In this document: positions 1 through 4,958 of the stretch, one piece after another | How the letters are laid out: the number at the start of each line of letters is the position of its first letter | How positions within the stretch are numbered: the stretch's first letter is position 1 | Source: Nitrospirota bacterium | GTDB lineage: Bacteria > Nitrospirota > Nitrospiria > Nitrospirales > UBA8639 | NCBI GenBank assembly: GCA_029881175.1 | Contig: JAOUNC010000158.1 | Span: 1 to 6,635, forward strand | Length of the DNA stretch: 6,635 bases | Direction: 5' to 3' | Position numbers and translations under genes: made by a program | The notes under the pieces: model-generated | What the model was told of the DNA's origin: nothing | The model's input: the letters and a program-made list of their open reading frames with translations, nothing else | Databases searched by the model: none

Positions 1-1
1 G

Positions 2-658
2 GCGTTTCTTATTGTGTTTGGAGGGACGATTGGAGCCGTGATGCTTCAATTTCCTCTTCCTATCTTCATGAAAGCTATGGGGAGTATGGGGCTGGTCTTT
101 GGCAATGTGCATGTGGATATGAAAGGAATTATTACAAAGGTTGTGGAGTTATCCAATGTGAGTCGCAAACAAGGTCTTTTGGCTTTGGAAGGCCAGATGA
201 AGACGATTTCCGATCCTTTTATGGCGAAGGGAGTTCAGCTGGTAGTGGACGGGACGGAGCCTCCGAAGATTCGTGAAATTCTTGAAGTTGAAGTGGGCGT
301 GATTGAAGATGAATATACGTCCTATGCGAAGGTCTTTGAGGCATTTGGGGGCTATGCCCCATGCGTGGGGATTATTGGCGCGGTGCTGGGTCTCATTCAT
401 GTCATGGAAAACCTTGCTGACCCTTCTGCGTTAGGCGGGGGGATTGCCGTGGCGTTTGTCGCGACGGTGTATGGAGTCGGGATGGCAAATCTGTTATTTC
501 TTCCCATGGGCAGTAAGATCAAAATTAAGGCGAAAGAACTAATTGCCGGAAAACTCATGGTGGTCGAAGGACTGTTGAGCGTGGCACAAGGAGAAAATCC
601 ACGGATGATTGAAGAAAAATTAAGCGGGTTTCTCCCTAGTTCCGAGAAAAAGAAATAG
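2..658 (+). CDS. motA: Flagellar motor stator protein MotA (5' truncated by window edge)
   Basis: MotA is the inner-membrane stator subunit that, with MotB, forms the ion channel and pushes on the rotor. The reading frame is already open at position 2 and 218 residues are visible. The family usually has about 250, so roughly 35 N-terminal residues (TM1 and part of TM2) lie upstream. A GTG at 14 is an internal valine, not the start. Visible residues 1-18 belong to TM2 (ending GGTIGAVMLQFP). The cytoplasmic loop has SRKQGLLALE, whose Arg55 and Glu63 align with the E. coli MotA charged residues R90 and E98 that contact FliG. TM3 (about 112-136) carries Pro120 and TM4 (about 145-169) ends at Pro168, matching the two conserved prolines P173 and P222. 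The C-terminus has the typical ENPR..EEKL pattern. It is 38 bases upstream of motB and surely co-transcribed with it. The sequence resembles the short PomA/MotA class rather than the longer enterobacterial form. Confidence 0.96.
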   Translation, partial: AFLIVFGGTIGAVMLQFPLPIFMKAMGSMGLVFGNVHVDMKGIITKVVELSNVSRKQGLLALEGQMKTISDPFMAKGVQLVVDGTEPPKIREILEVEVGVIEDEYTSYAKVFEAFGGYAPCVGIIGAVLGLIHVMENLADPSALGGGIAVAFVATVYGVGMANLLFLPMGSKIKIKAKELIAGKLMVVEGLLSVAQGENPRMIEEKLSGFLPSSEKKK

Positions 659-696
659 CAGAACATTGCGGGCGGATTTGGTGTGAGAGAACGCGT

Positions 697-1437
697 ATGA
701 AGAAAAAACATGAAGAACATGAAAATATGGAGCGGTGGTTGGTCTCCTATGCCGATTTTATTACCCTTCTCTTTGCCTTTTTTGTGGTAATGTATTCGGT
801 CTCCTCGGTGAATGAGGGGAAATATCGTGTCCTCAGCGATTCCCTCTCGAGTTCTTTCTCCAAGACGAAAGCCGTGGGCGACCTTTCGATGATGAACCTG
901 CCCATTTCAAAAAGTAAGCAGCTTGTGGTGAAAGATCGTCCCAAATCCCAAGACAATGCCCGGTCGTATCTCAAAGTTGCCAATGCGATTACGACGACGA
1001 AGGTTCCGAAAGGCGTCAAGGTCACTTCCACAGAGCGAGGCTTAAGTATACAGATTCAAGATGAAGCCTTGTTTAGTAGTGGGAGTGCCGACATTAATCC
1101 CCAGATTCAAGAGTTTTTGGATTTAATTGCCGGGTTGGTCGGGGATTTGCCGAATTACATCGCCGTAGAAGGGCATACAGATAATCAGGCCATTCGTTCG
1201 CTGAAATATCCTTCAAATTGGGATCTTTCCACAAGTCGGGCGAATAGTTTAGTGAGATATTTTATCGAAATGCATCATTTAGCTTCTGAACGGTTTTCCT
1301 CAACTGGTTATGCAGGGACTCGACCTTTGGAGTCCAATTCAAGTTCCGATGGGCAAGCCGCCAATCGTCGTGTAGAGATGATTATCTTGCGTGACACGAG
1401 TCCTCGTGCTGTGACGGCTCATCCCTTCCTCCCGTGA
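697..1437 (+). CDS. motB: Flagellar motor stator protein MotB
   Basis: MotB anchors the stator to peptidoglycan and carries the ion-binding aspartate. The 246 residues show the expected order: a short charged cytoplasmic tail (1-12, KKKHEEHE), a single TM helix at about 15-35 in which SYAD gives the ion-binding Asp20, a plug/linker region at about 36-115, and a C-terminal OmpA-like peptidoglycan-binding domain at about 121-232. That domain has the EGHTD motif (158-162), NWDLSTSRA (174-182) and NRRVE (223-227). The ATG at 697 follows a modest purine-rich GAGAGA about 6 bases upstream and gives the normal tail length. A later in-frame ATG at codon 11 would leave almost no tail. It forms a pair with motA. 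Whether the coupling ion is H+ or Na+ cannot be settled from the sequence. Confidence 0.97.
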   Translation: MKKKHEEHENMERWLVSYADFITLLFAFFVVMYSVSSVNEGKYRVLSDSLSSSFSKTKAVGDLSMMNLPISKSKQLVVKDRPKSQDNARSYLKVANAITTTKVPKGVKVTSTERGLSIQIQDEALFSSGSADINPQIQEFLDLIAGLVGDLPNYIAVEGHTDNQAIRSLKYPSNWDLSTSRANSLVRYFIEMHHLASERFSSTGYAGTRPLESNSSSDGQAANRRVEMIILRDTSPRAVTAHPFLP

Positions 1438-1532
1438 CCACATAAAAAGTTAAAGGGGAAAAGCTCAAACAAAAGAGAGCTCTTTCTCCTCTCCACTTCT
1501 CACATTTCCCTTCCCACTTATTCCATTTAAGG

Positions 1533-1550
1533 TAGGCAGGATCCTGCTTA
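1533..1550. repeat. 18-base dyad with perfect 12-base palindromic core
   Basis: GCAGGATCCTGC at 1536-1547 is its own reverse complement, and the symmetry extends outward to TAGGCAGGATCCTGCTTA with one imperfect pair on each side. It directly abuts a second dyad. In DNA it could be a dimeric activator site, about 230-247 bases upstream of the predicted flgF transcription start. In RNA it would form a tight hairpin at the 3' end of a motAB transcript. Confidence 0.6.
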
Positions 1551-1566
1551 GGCGGAAAGTTCTGCC
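1551..1566. repeat. 16-base dyad GGCGGA-N4-TCTGCC
   Basis: GGCGGA and TCTGCC pair over 6 positions (one G-U) around an AAGT loop. The element sits immediately next to the preceding palindrome. It is a candidate activator half-site pair or RNA hairpin. No U-run follows, so a terminator is unlikely. Confidence 0.5.
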
Positions 1567-1616
1567 GATAGCCTCCCATGTGCTCGGACAAAACTGGGCT
1601 CGTTCCTGTCCCGATG

Positions 1617-1637
1617 TTTCACGTAATTATGGTGAAA
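1617..1637. repeat. Inverted repeat TTTCAC-N9-GTGAAA
   Basis: Two perfect 6-base arms (1617-1622 and 1632-1637) are separated by an AT-rich 9-base centre. Their centres are 15 bases apart. The element is centred about 153 bases upstream of the predicted sigma-54 start site, a typical enhancer distance. The function is inferred from position only. Confidence 0.4.
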
Positions 1638-1753
1638 GGTATCTGGAATCCCAACTGCTGTGGCCCATTTAAAAGGGGAATGCTGCGAAAAACCGTTTGA
1701 TGTGGCAGCTCCGGATATTATTGGCAGGTTAAGGAACATTCTTAATGGCGCCT

Positions 1754-1769
1754 TGGCACATGCGTTGCA
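1754..1769 (+). promoter_or_regulatory. Sigma-54 (RpoN) promoter of the flgF operon
   Basis: TGGCAC ATGCG TTGCA matches the RpoN consensus TGGCACRNNNNTTGCW at every defined position, with the diagnostic GG (1755-1756) and GC (1767-1768) separated by exactly 10 bases. With the GC at -13/-12, transcription should start near 1780. That gives a leader of about 24 bases containing the AAGGAGG ribosome binding site of flgF. Sigma-54 control of rod and ring genes is established in Vibrio, Pseudomonas, Campylobacter and Caulobacter. An AAA+ enhancer-binding activator of the FlrC/FleR/FlgR type would be required and is not in this window. Confidence 0.9.
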
Positions 1770-1791
1770 CAATTCTCTTGGAACGCTTGTT

Positions 1792-1798
1792 AAGGAGG
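1792..1798 (+). promoter_or_regulatory. Strong ribosome binding site fixing the flgF start
   Basis: AAGGAGG lies 5 bases before the ATG at 1804. It is a full Shine-Dalgarno match and decides the start in favour of 1804 over the in-frame GTG at 1660. Confidence 0.9.
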
Positions 1799-1803
1799 CC
1801 TAT

Positions 1804-2523
1804 ATGAATCGTGGCATCTATCCCCCTCTTGCCGGGGCGATCACATTGGAACGTCGGATGGAAATCCTGTCTCATAATATTGGGAATGTTCAAACGACCG
1901 GGTTTAAAAAGGATAAGCCTATTTTCGAAACGATTCTTGGCCAAACTTCGGGCCCGTCTGTGGCCGGTATTGATTTGTTTCCCTTGATTGGCTCTTTGCC
2001 TGCTGATCGCTCTCAGGGGGTGTTGGCCCATACGGGAGAAACTTTTGATGTGGCGTTACAGGGCGAAGGGTTTCTTGTGGCACAAACCCCGGAAGGGATC
2101 CGGTATTTTCGTGGAGGAAAGTTACAACGAAATATTGATGGGAATTTGGTGACGCCTAGTGGAGACCCCTTATTGGGAGCCAAGGGACCGATCAAATTGC
2201 CACCTGGAGAAATTGTTATCGATAACATTGGGAGTGTCAGTGTGAATAACGTGGTGGTGGGGGCCTTGAGACTGGACCAGGTTCCCCAGGGAGAAAATAT
2301 TGCCAAGGTAGGTAATTTATACTGGACGGTTCCTGAGAACCCAACTCCATCCCGTGAGACAACTGTGCATCAAGGGATGTTGGAAAAATCTAATGTCAAT
2401 CCTTCATTGGATATGGTGGAACTTATTAAAGTCACTCGGGAATATGAACAAATGCAAAAAGCCATTCAGGCCATGGATGAAATGGCAAGTCAGGCGATTC
2501 AAGCGGGTCGAGTGCAGGGGTAG
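1804..2523 (+). CDS. flgF: Flagellar basal-body proximal rod protein FlgF
   Basis: FlgF is an axial protein of the proximal rod, exported by the flagellar type III system without a cleaved signal. Starting at the ATG at 1804, the product has 239 residues, a normal FlgF length. The N-terminal rod motif (about residues 5-36) appears as NIGNVQTTGFKKD, a divergent form of the NLANVNTTGFKR motif seen in the downstream flgG. A central beta-rich part contains the family's LQGEGFLVAQTP and the FRGGKLQRNIDGNLV stretch. The C-terminal coiled segment (about 189-239) starts with SNVNPSLDMVELIKVTREYE and ends in alpha-helical, Gln- and Ala-rich sequence. It is first in the sigma-54 transcript, ahead of flgG. 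I call it FlgF rather than FlgG because it is shorter, lacks the FlgG-specific insertion and precedes a clear flgG. Confidence 0.93.
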   Translation: MNRGIYPPLAGAITLERRMEILSHNIGNVQTTGFKKDKPIFETILGQTSGPSVAGIDLFPLIGSLPADRSQGVLAHTGETFDVALQGEGFLVAQTPEGIRYFRGGKLQRNIDGNLVTPSGDPLLGAKGPIKLPPGEIVIDNIGSVSVNNVVVGALRLDQVPQGENIAKVGNLYWTVPENPTPSRETTVHQGMLEKSNVNPSLDMVELIKVTREYEQMQKAIQAMDEMASQAIQAGRVQG

Positions 2524-2662
2524 GATGTGAAATGTAAGAAGTGAAAAGTAAATAATGAAAAGTAAGGAGTAAGGAGTAAGGAGTAAGAGAAGAGGGAAGG
2601 GCCAGGATCTGCCGCATTCAGGCTCCTTATTCAATTGTGCTTAGGATTAGAGAGGAACATTT
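2524..2662 (+). other. 139-base flgF-flgG spacer, purine-rich with repeats
   Basis: This is the longest gap inside the flgF-flgJ block. The first half is made of variations on GTGAAAAGTAA and then passes into a heptamer tandem repeat. The second half is more mixed and includes CCAGGATCTGCC (2602-2613), reminiscent of the GCAGGATCCTGC palindrome upstream of flgF. I see no consensus sigma-54, sigma-28 or sigma-70 promoter and no terminator, so flgG is most likely read through from the flgF promoter. Confidence 0.6.
2561..2588 (+). repeat. Heptamer tandem repeat (AGTAAGG)x3 + AGTAAGA
   Basis: Three exact copies of AGTAAGG (2561-2567, 2568-2574, 2575-2581) are followed by AGTAAGA (2582-2588). 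Looser AAGT-AA units lie immediately upstream (2541-2562). The array is intergenic and could vary in copy number by replication slippage. Confidence 0.9.
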
Positions 2663-3454
2663 ATGATTCGAGCGATGCATACGGCCTCTACTGGCATGTT
2701 CGCCCAACAACTCAATATCGACACCATTGCCAATAATTTGGCCAATGTGAATACCACGGGTTTTAAACGAAGTCGTGCGGAATTTGCTGATCTGTTGTAT
2801 CAAATCACGCGATTGCCCGGGTCGAGTGCCTCGAATGTTGGAGTATTTCCGGTCGGGATGCAGGTGGGCTTGGGTGTTCGCCCGGTCACGGTGGCCAAAG
2901 AATATGTTCAGGGCAGTTTAAAGCAAACTTTTAATGAATTGGATATTGCGATTGAAGGGACAGGCTTCTTTCAAGTCACTCGTCCAGATGGCTCAACCAT
3001 GTATACCCGAGCGGGCTCATTTAAACGCGACAGTACGGGTAATGTGGTATCTGGGGACGGGGATCCGCTTATCCCCAGCATTACCATTCCATCTGGAGCT
3101 TTGAAAGTGGATATCGGTCAAGACGGGACTGTTTCTGCGCTCTTGCCAGGGGTGTCTCAGGCCACGCAGGTGGGCCAAATTCAATTAGTGCGATTCGATA
3201 ATCCCTCAGGGTTAATTGCTCAAGGGAATAATTTGTTTTCGGAAAGTTCCTCTTCCGGCCCCGCCCAACAAGGCACCCCTGGATTTTCAACGGGGTTTGG
3301 TCTCATTCAGCAAGGGTTTTTGGAAATTTCCAATGTCAATATTGCGGATGAAATGGTGAACATGATTATTGCGCAACGAGCCTATGAATTGAATGCCAAG
3401 GCAATTCAAGCATCGGATGACATGATGCAAGTCGTGAATACGCTGAGACGGTAA
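2663..3454 (+). CDS. flgG: Flagellar basal-body distal rod protein FlgG
   Basis: FlgG builds the distal rod, the drive-shaft section that passes through the P and L rings. The 263-residue product is the usual length (about 260). The N-terminal rod motif is textbook: ANNLANVNTTGFKR falls at about residues 23-36. Residues about 46-70 (LYQITRLPGSS...GMQVGLGVRP) correspond to the FlgG-specific segment that distinguishes rod from hook FlgE. EGTGFFQVTRPDGS and YTRAGSFKRD follow. The C-terminal domain (about 223-263) has SNVNIADEMVNMI and QRAYELNAKAIQASD, ending in TLRR. An AGAGGA ribosome binding site lies 6 bases before the ATG at 2663. flgA begins 3 bases after the stop, so the two are translated from one message. 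Confidence 0.98.
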   Translation: MIRAMHTASTGMFAQQLNIDTIANNLANVNTTGFKRSRAEFADLLYQITRLPGSSASNVGVFPVGMQVGLGVRPVTVAKEYVQGSLKQTFNELDIAIEGTGFFQVTRPDGSTMYTRAGSFKRDSTGNVVSGDGDPLIPSITIPSGALKVDIGQDGTVSALLPGVSQATQVGQIQLVRFDNPSGLIAQGNNLFSESSSSGPAQQGTPGFSTGFGLIQQGFLEISNVNIADEMVNMIIAQRAYELNAKAIQASDDMMQVVNTLRR

Positions 3455-3457
3455 ACC

Positions 3458-4201
3458 ATGAAGAAAATTTTCTTGATCGGACTCTTGTTTGTTGGTGGAG
3501 TGGGGTGGCCAAATGATGGAACTCTGTGGGCGGTTAAGGCTCGAGCGGATCGTGCTGGAGAGCAATCCGTGACCGCACGAAAATTTGAAGAGGCGATTGT
3601 TGTGGCGATCACAGAGCAATTTGGACGACGCAATCATCATGTGAGTTTTCAGGTCCTCTTTCCTCAAAAACCGTTAAGCGTTCCAGGCGGAGAACTGAGT
3701 CTTGAGGTGGAGCAATTAAGTGGTGGCGCACGAATGGGGAGGCGGGCGTTTCGTGTCCGCCTCTTTATTCAAGGACAATTTTTCAAAATGGTGAATGTGG
3801 TAGGAGAGCTCAAGGCGCAGGCGACGGTGACTACCCCGACGAGATGGATCAAGCCCAAAGAAGTGGTGATGGCAGACGATGTGATGGAGATGACGGTTGA
3901 TTTGCCATCGCTCATGCATGATTTTGTGCTTGAAGACGGTGAGGTTATTGGTAAGCAGGTCCTTCGCCCGCTTCCTCCCCGGCAACCGATTCGGAAAGTG
4001 ATGTTAGATGATCCTCCCCTTGTTCATAAAGGGGATCGAGTGACGATTGAAGTGCGTCAGGGTGGGCTGTTGGTCCAGACAGTTGGCTTTGCCAAAGCAG
4101 CGGGGAAATCTGGAGAGGCTATTCCTGTGCAGAATCAGAGCTCCGGTCGTGAAGTGATCGGGAGGATCATGGGTTCTGGTCTGGTCGAGGTAGGGTTTTG
4201 A
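3458..4201 (+). CDS. flgA: Flagellar P-ring assembly chaperone FlgA
   Basis: FlgA is a periplasmic chaperone needed to polymerise FlgI into the P ring. The 247-residue product starts with a Sec-type signal: MKK, a hydrophobic stretch IFLIGLLFVGGVGW, and a likely cleavage near residue 30 (KARA|D). The N-terminal domain (about 35-120) is poorly conserved, as is usual for FlgA. The C-terminal SAF domain begins near 127 (RWIKPKEVVMADDV) and continues through LEDGEVIGKQVLRPL to KGDRVTIEV, QGGLLVQTVG, SSGREVIGRI and the end GSGLVEVGF, all family-typical. The ATG lies 3 bases after the flgG stop, which points to translational coupling. Its TGA overlaps the TTG start of flgH by 4 bases. Its position next to flgH and flgI fits its role. 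Confidence 0.93.
   Translation: MKKIFLIGLLFVGGVGWPNDGTLWAVKARADRAGEQSVTARKFEEAIVVAITEQFGRRNHHVSFQVLFPQKPLSVPGGELSLEVEQLSGGARMGRRAFRVRLFIQGQFFKMVNVVGELKAQATVTTPTRWIKPKEVVMADDVMEMTVDLPSLMHDFVLEDGEVIGKQVLRPLPPRQPIRKVMLDDPPLVHKGDRVTIEVRQGGLLVQTVGFAKAAGKSGEAIPVQNQSSGREVIGRIMGSGLVEVGF
4187..4200 (+). promoter_or_regulatory. Ribosome binding site and TTG start of flgH overlapping the flgA stop
   Basis: GAGG at 4187-4190 lies 7 bases before TTG (4198-4200), and TTGA holds both the flgH start and the flgA TGA. The next in-frame TTG, at 4210, has no comparable purine tract. This supports the 4198 start and termination-reinitiation coupling. Confidence 0.7.
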
Positions 4202-4896
4202 GAAACAATTTGAGTCATGCCCGATACTTGCCCTGGCTGGTTGCCAGCGTGGGGCTGCTTGGATTCATAGGGTGTGCGAAGCTTCAAAAGCCTCCAATCG
4301 TTGAAACCGAATCGCAGGTTCTCTCAGACTCACGAGCGGAGTCCTTGGGTTCTTTATGGGCGCCAGAAAATGGCCGGGCGTATATGTTTGAGGACCTGCG
4401 GGCCAGTCGGGTTGGGGATATCGTCGTTGTTCAAATTGTGGAACAACACCGCGGATCTAAGAAAGCCAACACGACGGCGGACAGAGAGGCTAATGTGAGT
4501 GCGGGTGTGAGCGGGGGATTGTTTGGGATCAATACCATAGCCGAAAAATTTGCCCAATATTTCAATGTTGATGCTCAGACCTCCAATGATTTTGAGGGGG
4601 AGGGGTCAACTAGCAGAGAGGATACGTTGACCGGGACCATTGCTGCCAAAGTCGTGGAAGTTTTCCCCAATGGGGACATGCGTATTTTAGGGAAGCGACA
4701 TGTGAAGGTGAATAGTGAAACGCAGACCATGACGATTAAGGGTATTGTCCGTCGGATCGATTTAGATACACAAAACAGGGTGTTATCATCAGCTGTGGCC
4801 GATGCCGATATTTCCTATACTGGCCTGGGGGTTGTCGATGATGTTCAGCGACCAGGGTGGGCAACACGAATTTTCAATTGGTTAACGCCTTTTTAA
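4198..4896 (+). CDS. flgH: Flagellar L-ring lipoprotein FlgH
   Basis: FlgH forms the L ring, the outer-membrane bushing around the distal rod. The 232-residue product starts with a rare TTG codon and has a lipoprotein signal: RNNLSHAR, a hydrophobic core YLPWLVASVGLLG, and a lipobox FIGC with the lipidated Cys26. Phe at -3 is a slightly unusual residue there. The mature part shows FlgH hallmarks: LWAPENGRAYMFEDLRASRVGDIV (about 51-76), the ADREANVSAG region, GEGSTSREDTLTGTI, VVEVFPNGDMRILGKR (about 155-170), then GIVRRIDLD, NRVLSSAVADADISYTG and GWATRIFNWLTPF at the C-terminus. Length is normal (about 220-235). It overlaps flgA by 4 bases and precedes flgI by 59 bases, the standard flgA-flgH-flgI grouping. 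Confidence 0.96.
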   Translation: MRNNLSHARYLPWLVASVGLLGFIGCAKLQKPPIVETESQVLSDSRAESLGSLWAPENGRAYMFEDLRASRVGDIVVVQIVEQHRGSKKANTTADREANVSAGVSGGLFGINTIAEKFAQYFNVDAQTSNDFEGEGSTSREDTLTGTIAAKVVEVFPNGDMRILGKRHVKVNSETQTMTIKGIVRRIDLDTQNRVLSSAVADADISYTGLGVVDDVQRPGWATRIFNWLTPF

Positions 4897-4944
4897 GAGT
4901 AAGACGATGGAGTGTGAATGGTGAAAAATTTTGATTTAAATGTT

Positions 4945-4958
4945 AGGAGTTCGGTTTG
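4945..4958 (+). promoter_or_regulatory. Ribosome binding site and TTG start of flgI
   Basis: AGGAG (4945-4949) lies 6 bases before TTG (4956-4958). There is no in-frame ATG or GTG further upstream that keeps the signal peptide intact with comparable spacing, so the TTG start is well supported. Confidence 0.75.

Larger units (their letters stand above)
1438..1803 (+). promoter_or_regulatory. 366-base non-coding regulatory region between motB and flgF
   Basis: No credible gene is seen here. The flgF frame happens to be open back to a GTG at 1660, but that GTG has no ribosome binding site and the 48 extra codons lie upstream of, and across, the sigma-54 promoter. In order, the region holds a pyrimidine-rich stretch (about 1481-1530), four dyad symmetries between 1533 and 1637, a weak IHF-like site near 1690-1702, the sigma-54 promoter at 1754-1769 and a strong Shine-Dalgarno at 1792-1798. 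This order (distal dyads, a bend site, then -24/-12) is what an enhancer-dependent promoter region typically looks like. I see no convincing intrinsic terminator for motAB: AGAGCTCT at 1475-1482 is a short palindrome followed by mixed pyrimidines, not a U-tract. Confidence 0.7.

Noticed and set aside
747..1031. Antisense open frame inside motB and similar reverse-strand frames across the window
   Set aside because: They lie opposite strongly conserved flagellar genes, have no ribosome binding sites or recognisable products, and are explained as shadows of the sense coding sequence.
1475..1490. AGAGCTCT palindrome followed by TTCTCCT as a possible intrinsic terminator of motAB
   Set aside because: The stem is only 4 base pairs per arm with no loop, and the tail is mixed pyrimidine rather than a U-run.
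1564..1571. GCCGATAG, 7 of 8 match to the sigma-28 -10 element, between motB and flgF
   Set aside because: There is no TAAA-like -35 element 14-16 bases upstream (that region is the dyad sequence TGCTTAGG), so it is most likely a chance match.
2597..2612. Possible second sigma-54 promoter (GG-N10-GC spacing) before flgG
   Set aside because: Only the core spacing fits. The flanking bases read AGGGCC and CTGCC, with too few matches to TGGCAC and TTGCA compared with the perfect site before flgF.
4804..4811. GCCGATAT inside flgH as an internal sigma-28 promoter
   Set aside because: No -35 element is present at the right distance, and the bases encode the conserved ADAD-I residues of FlgH.
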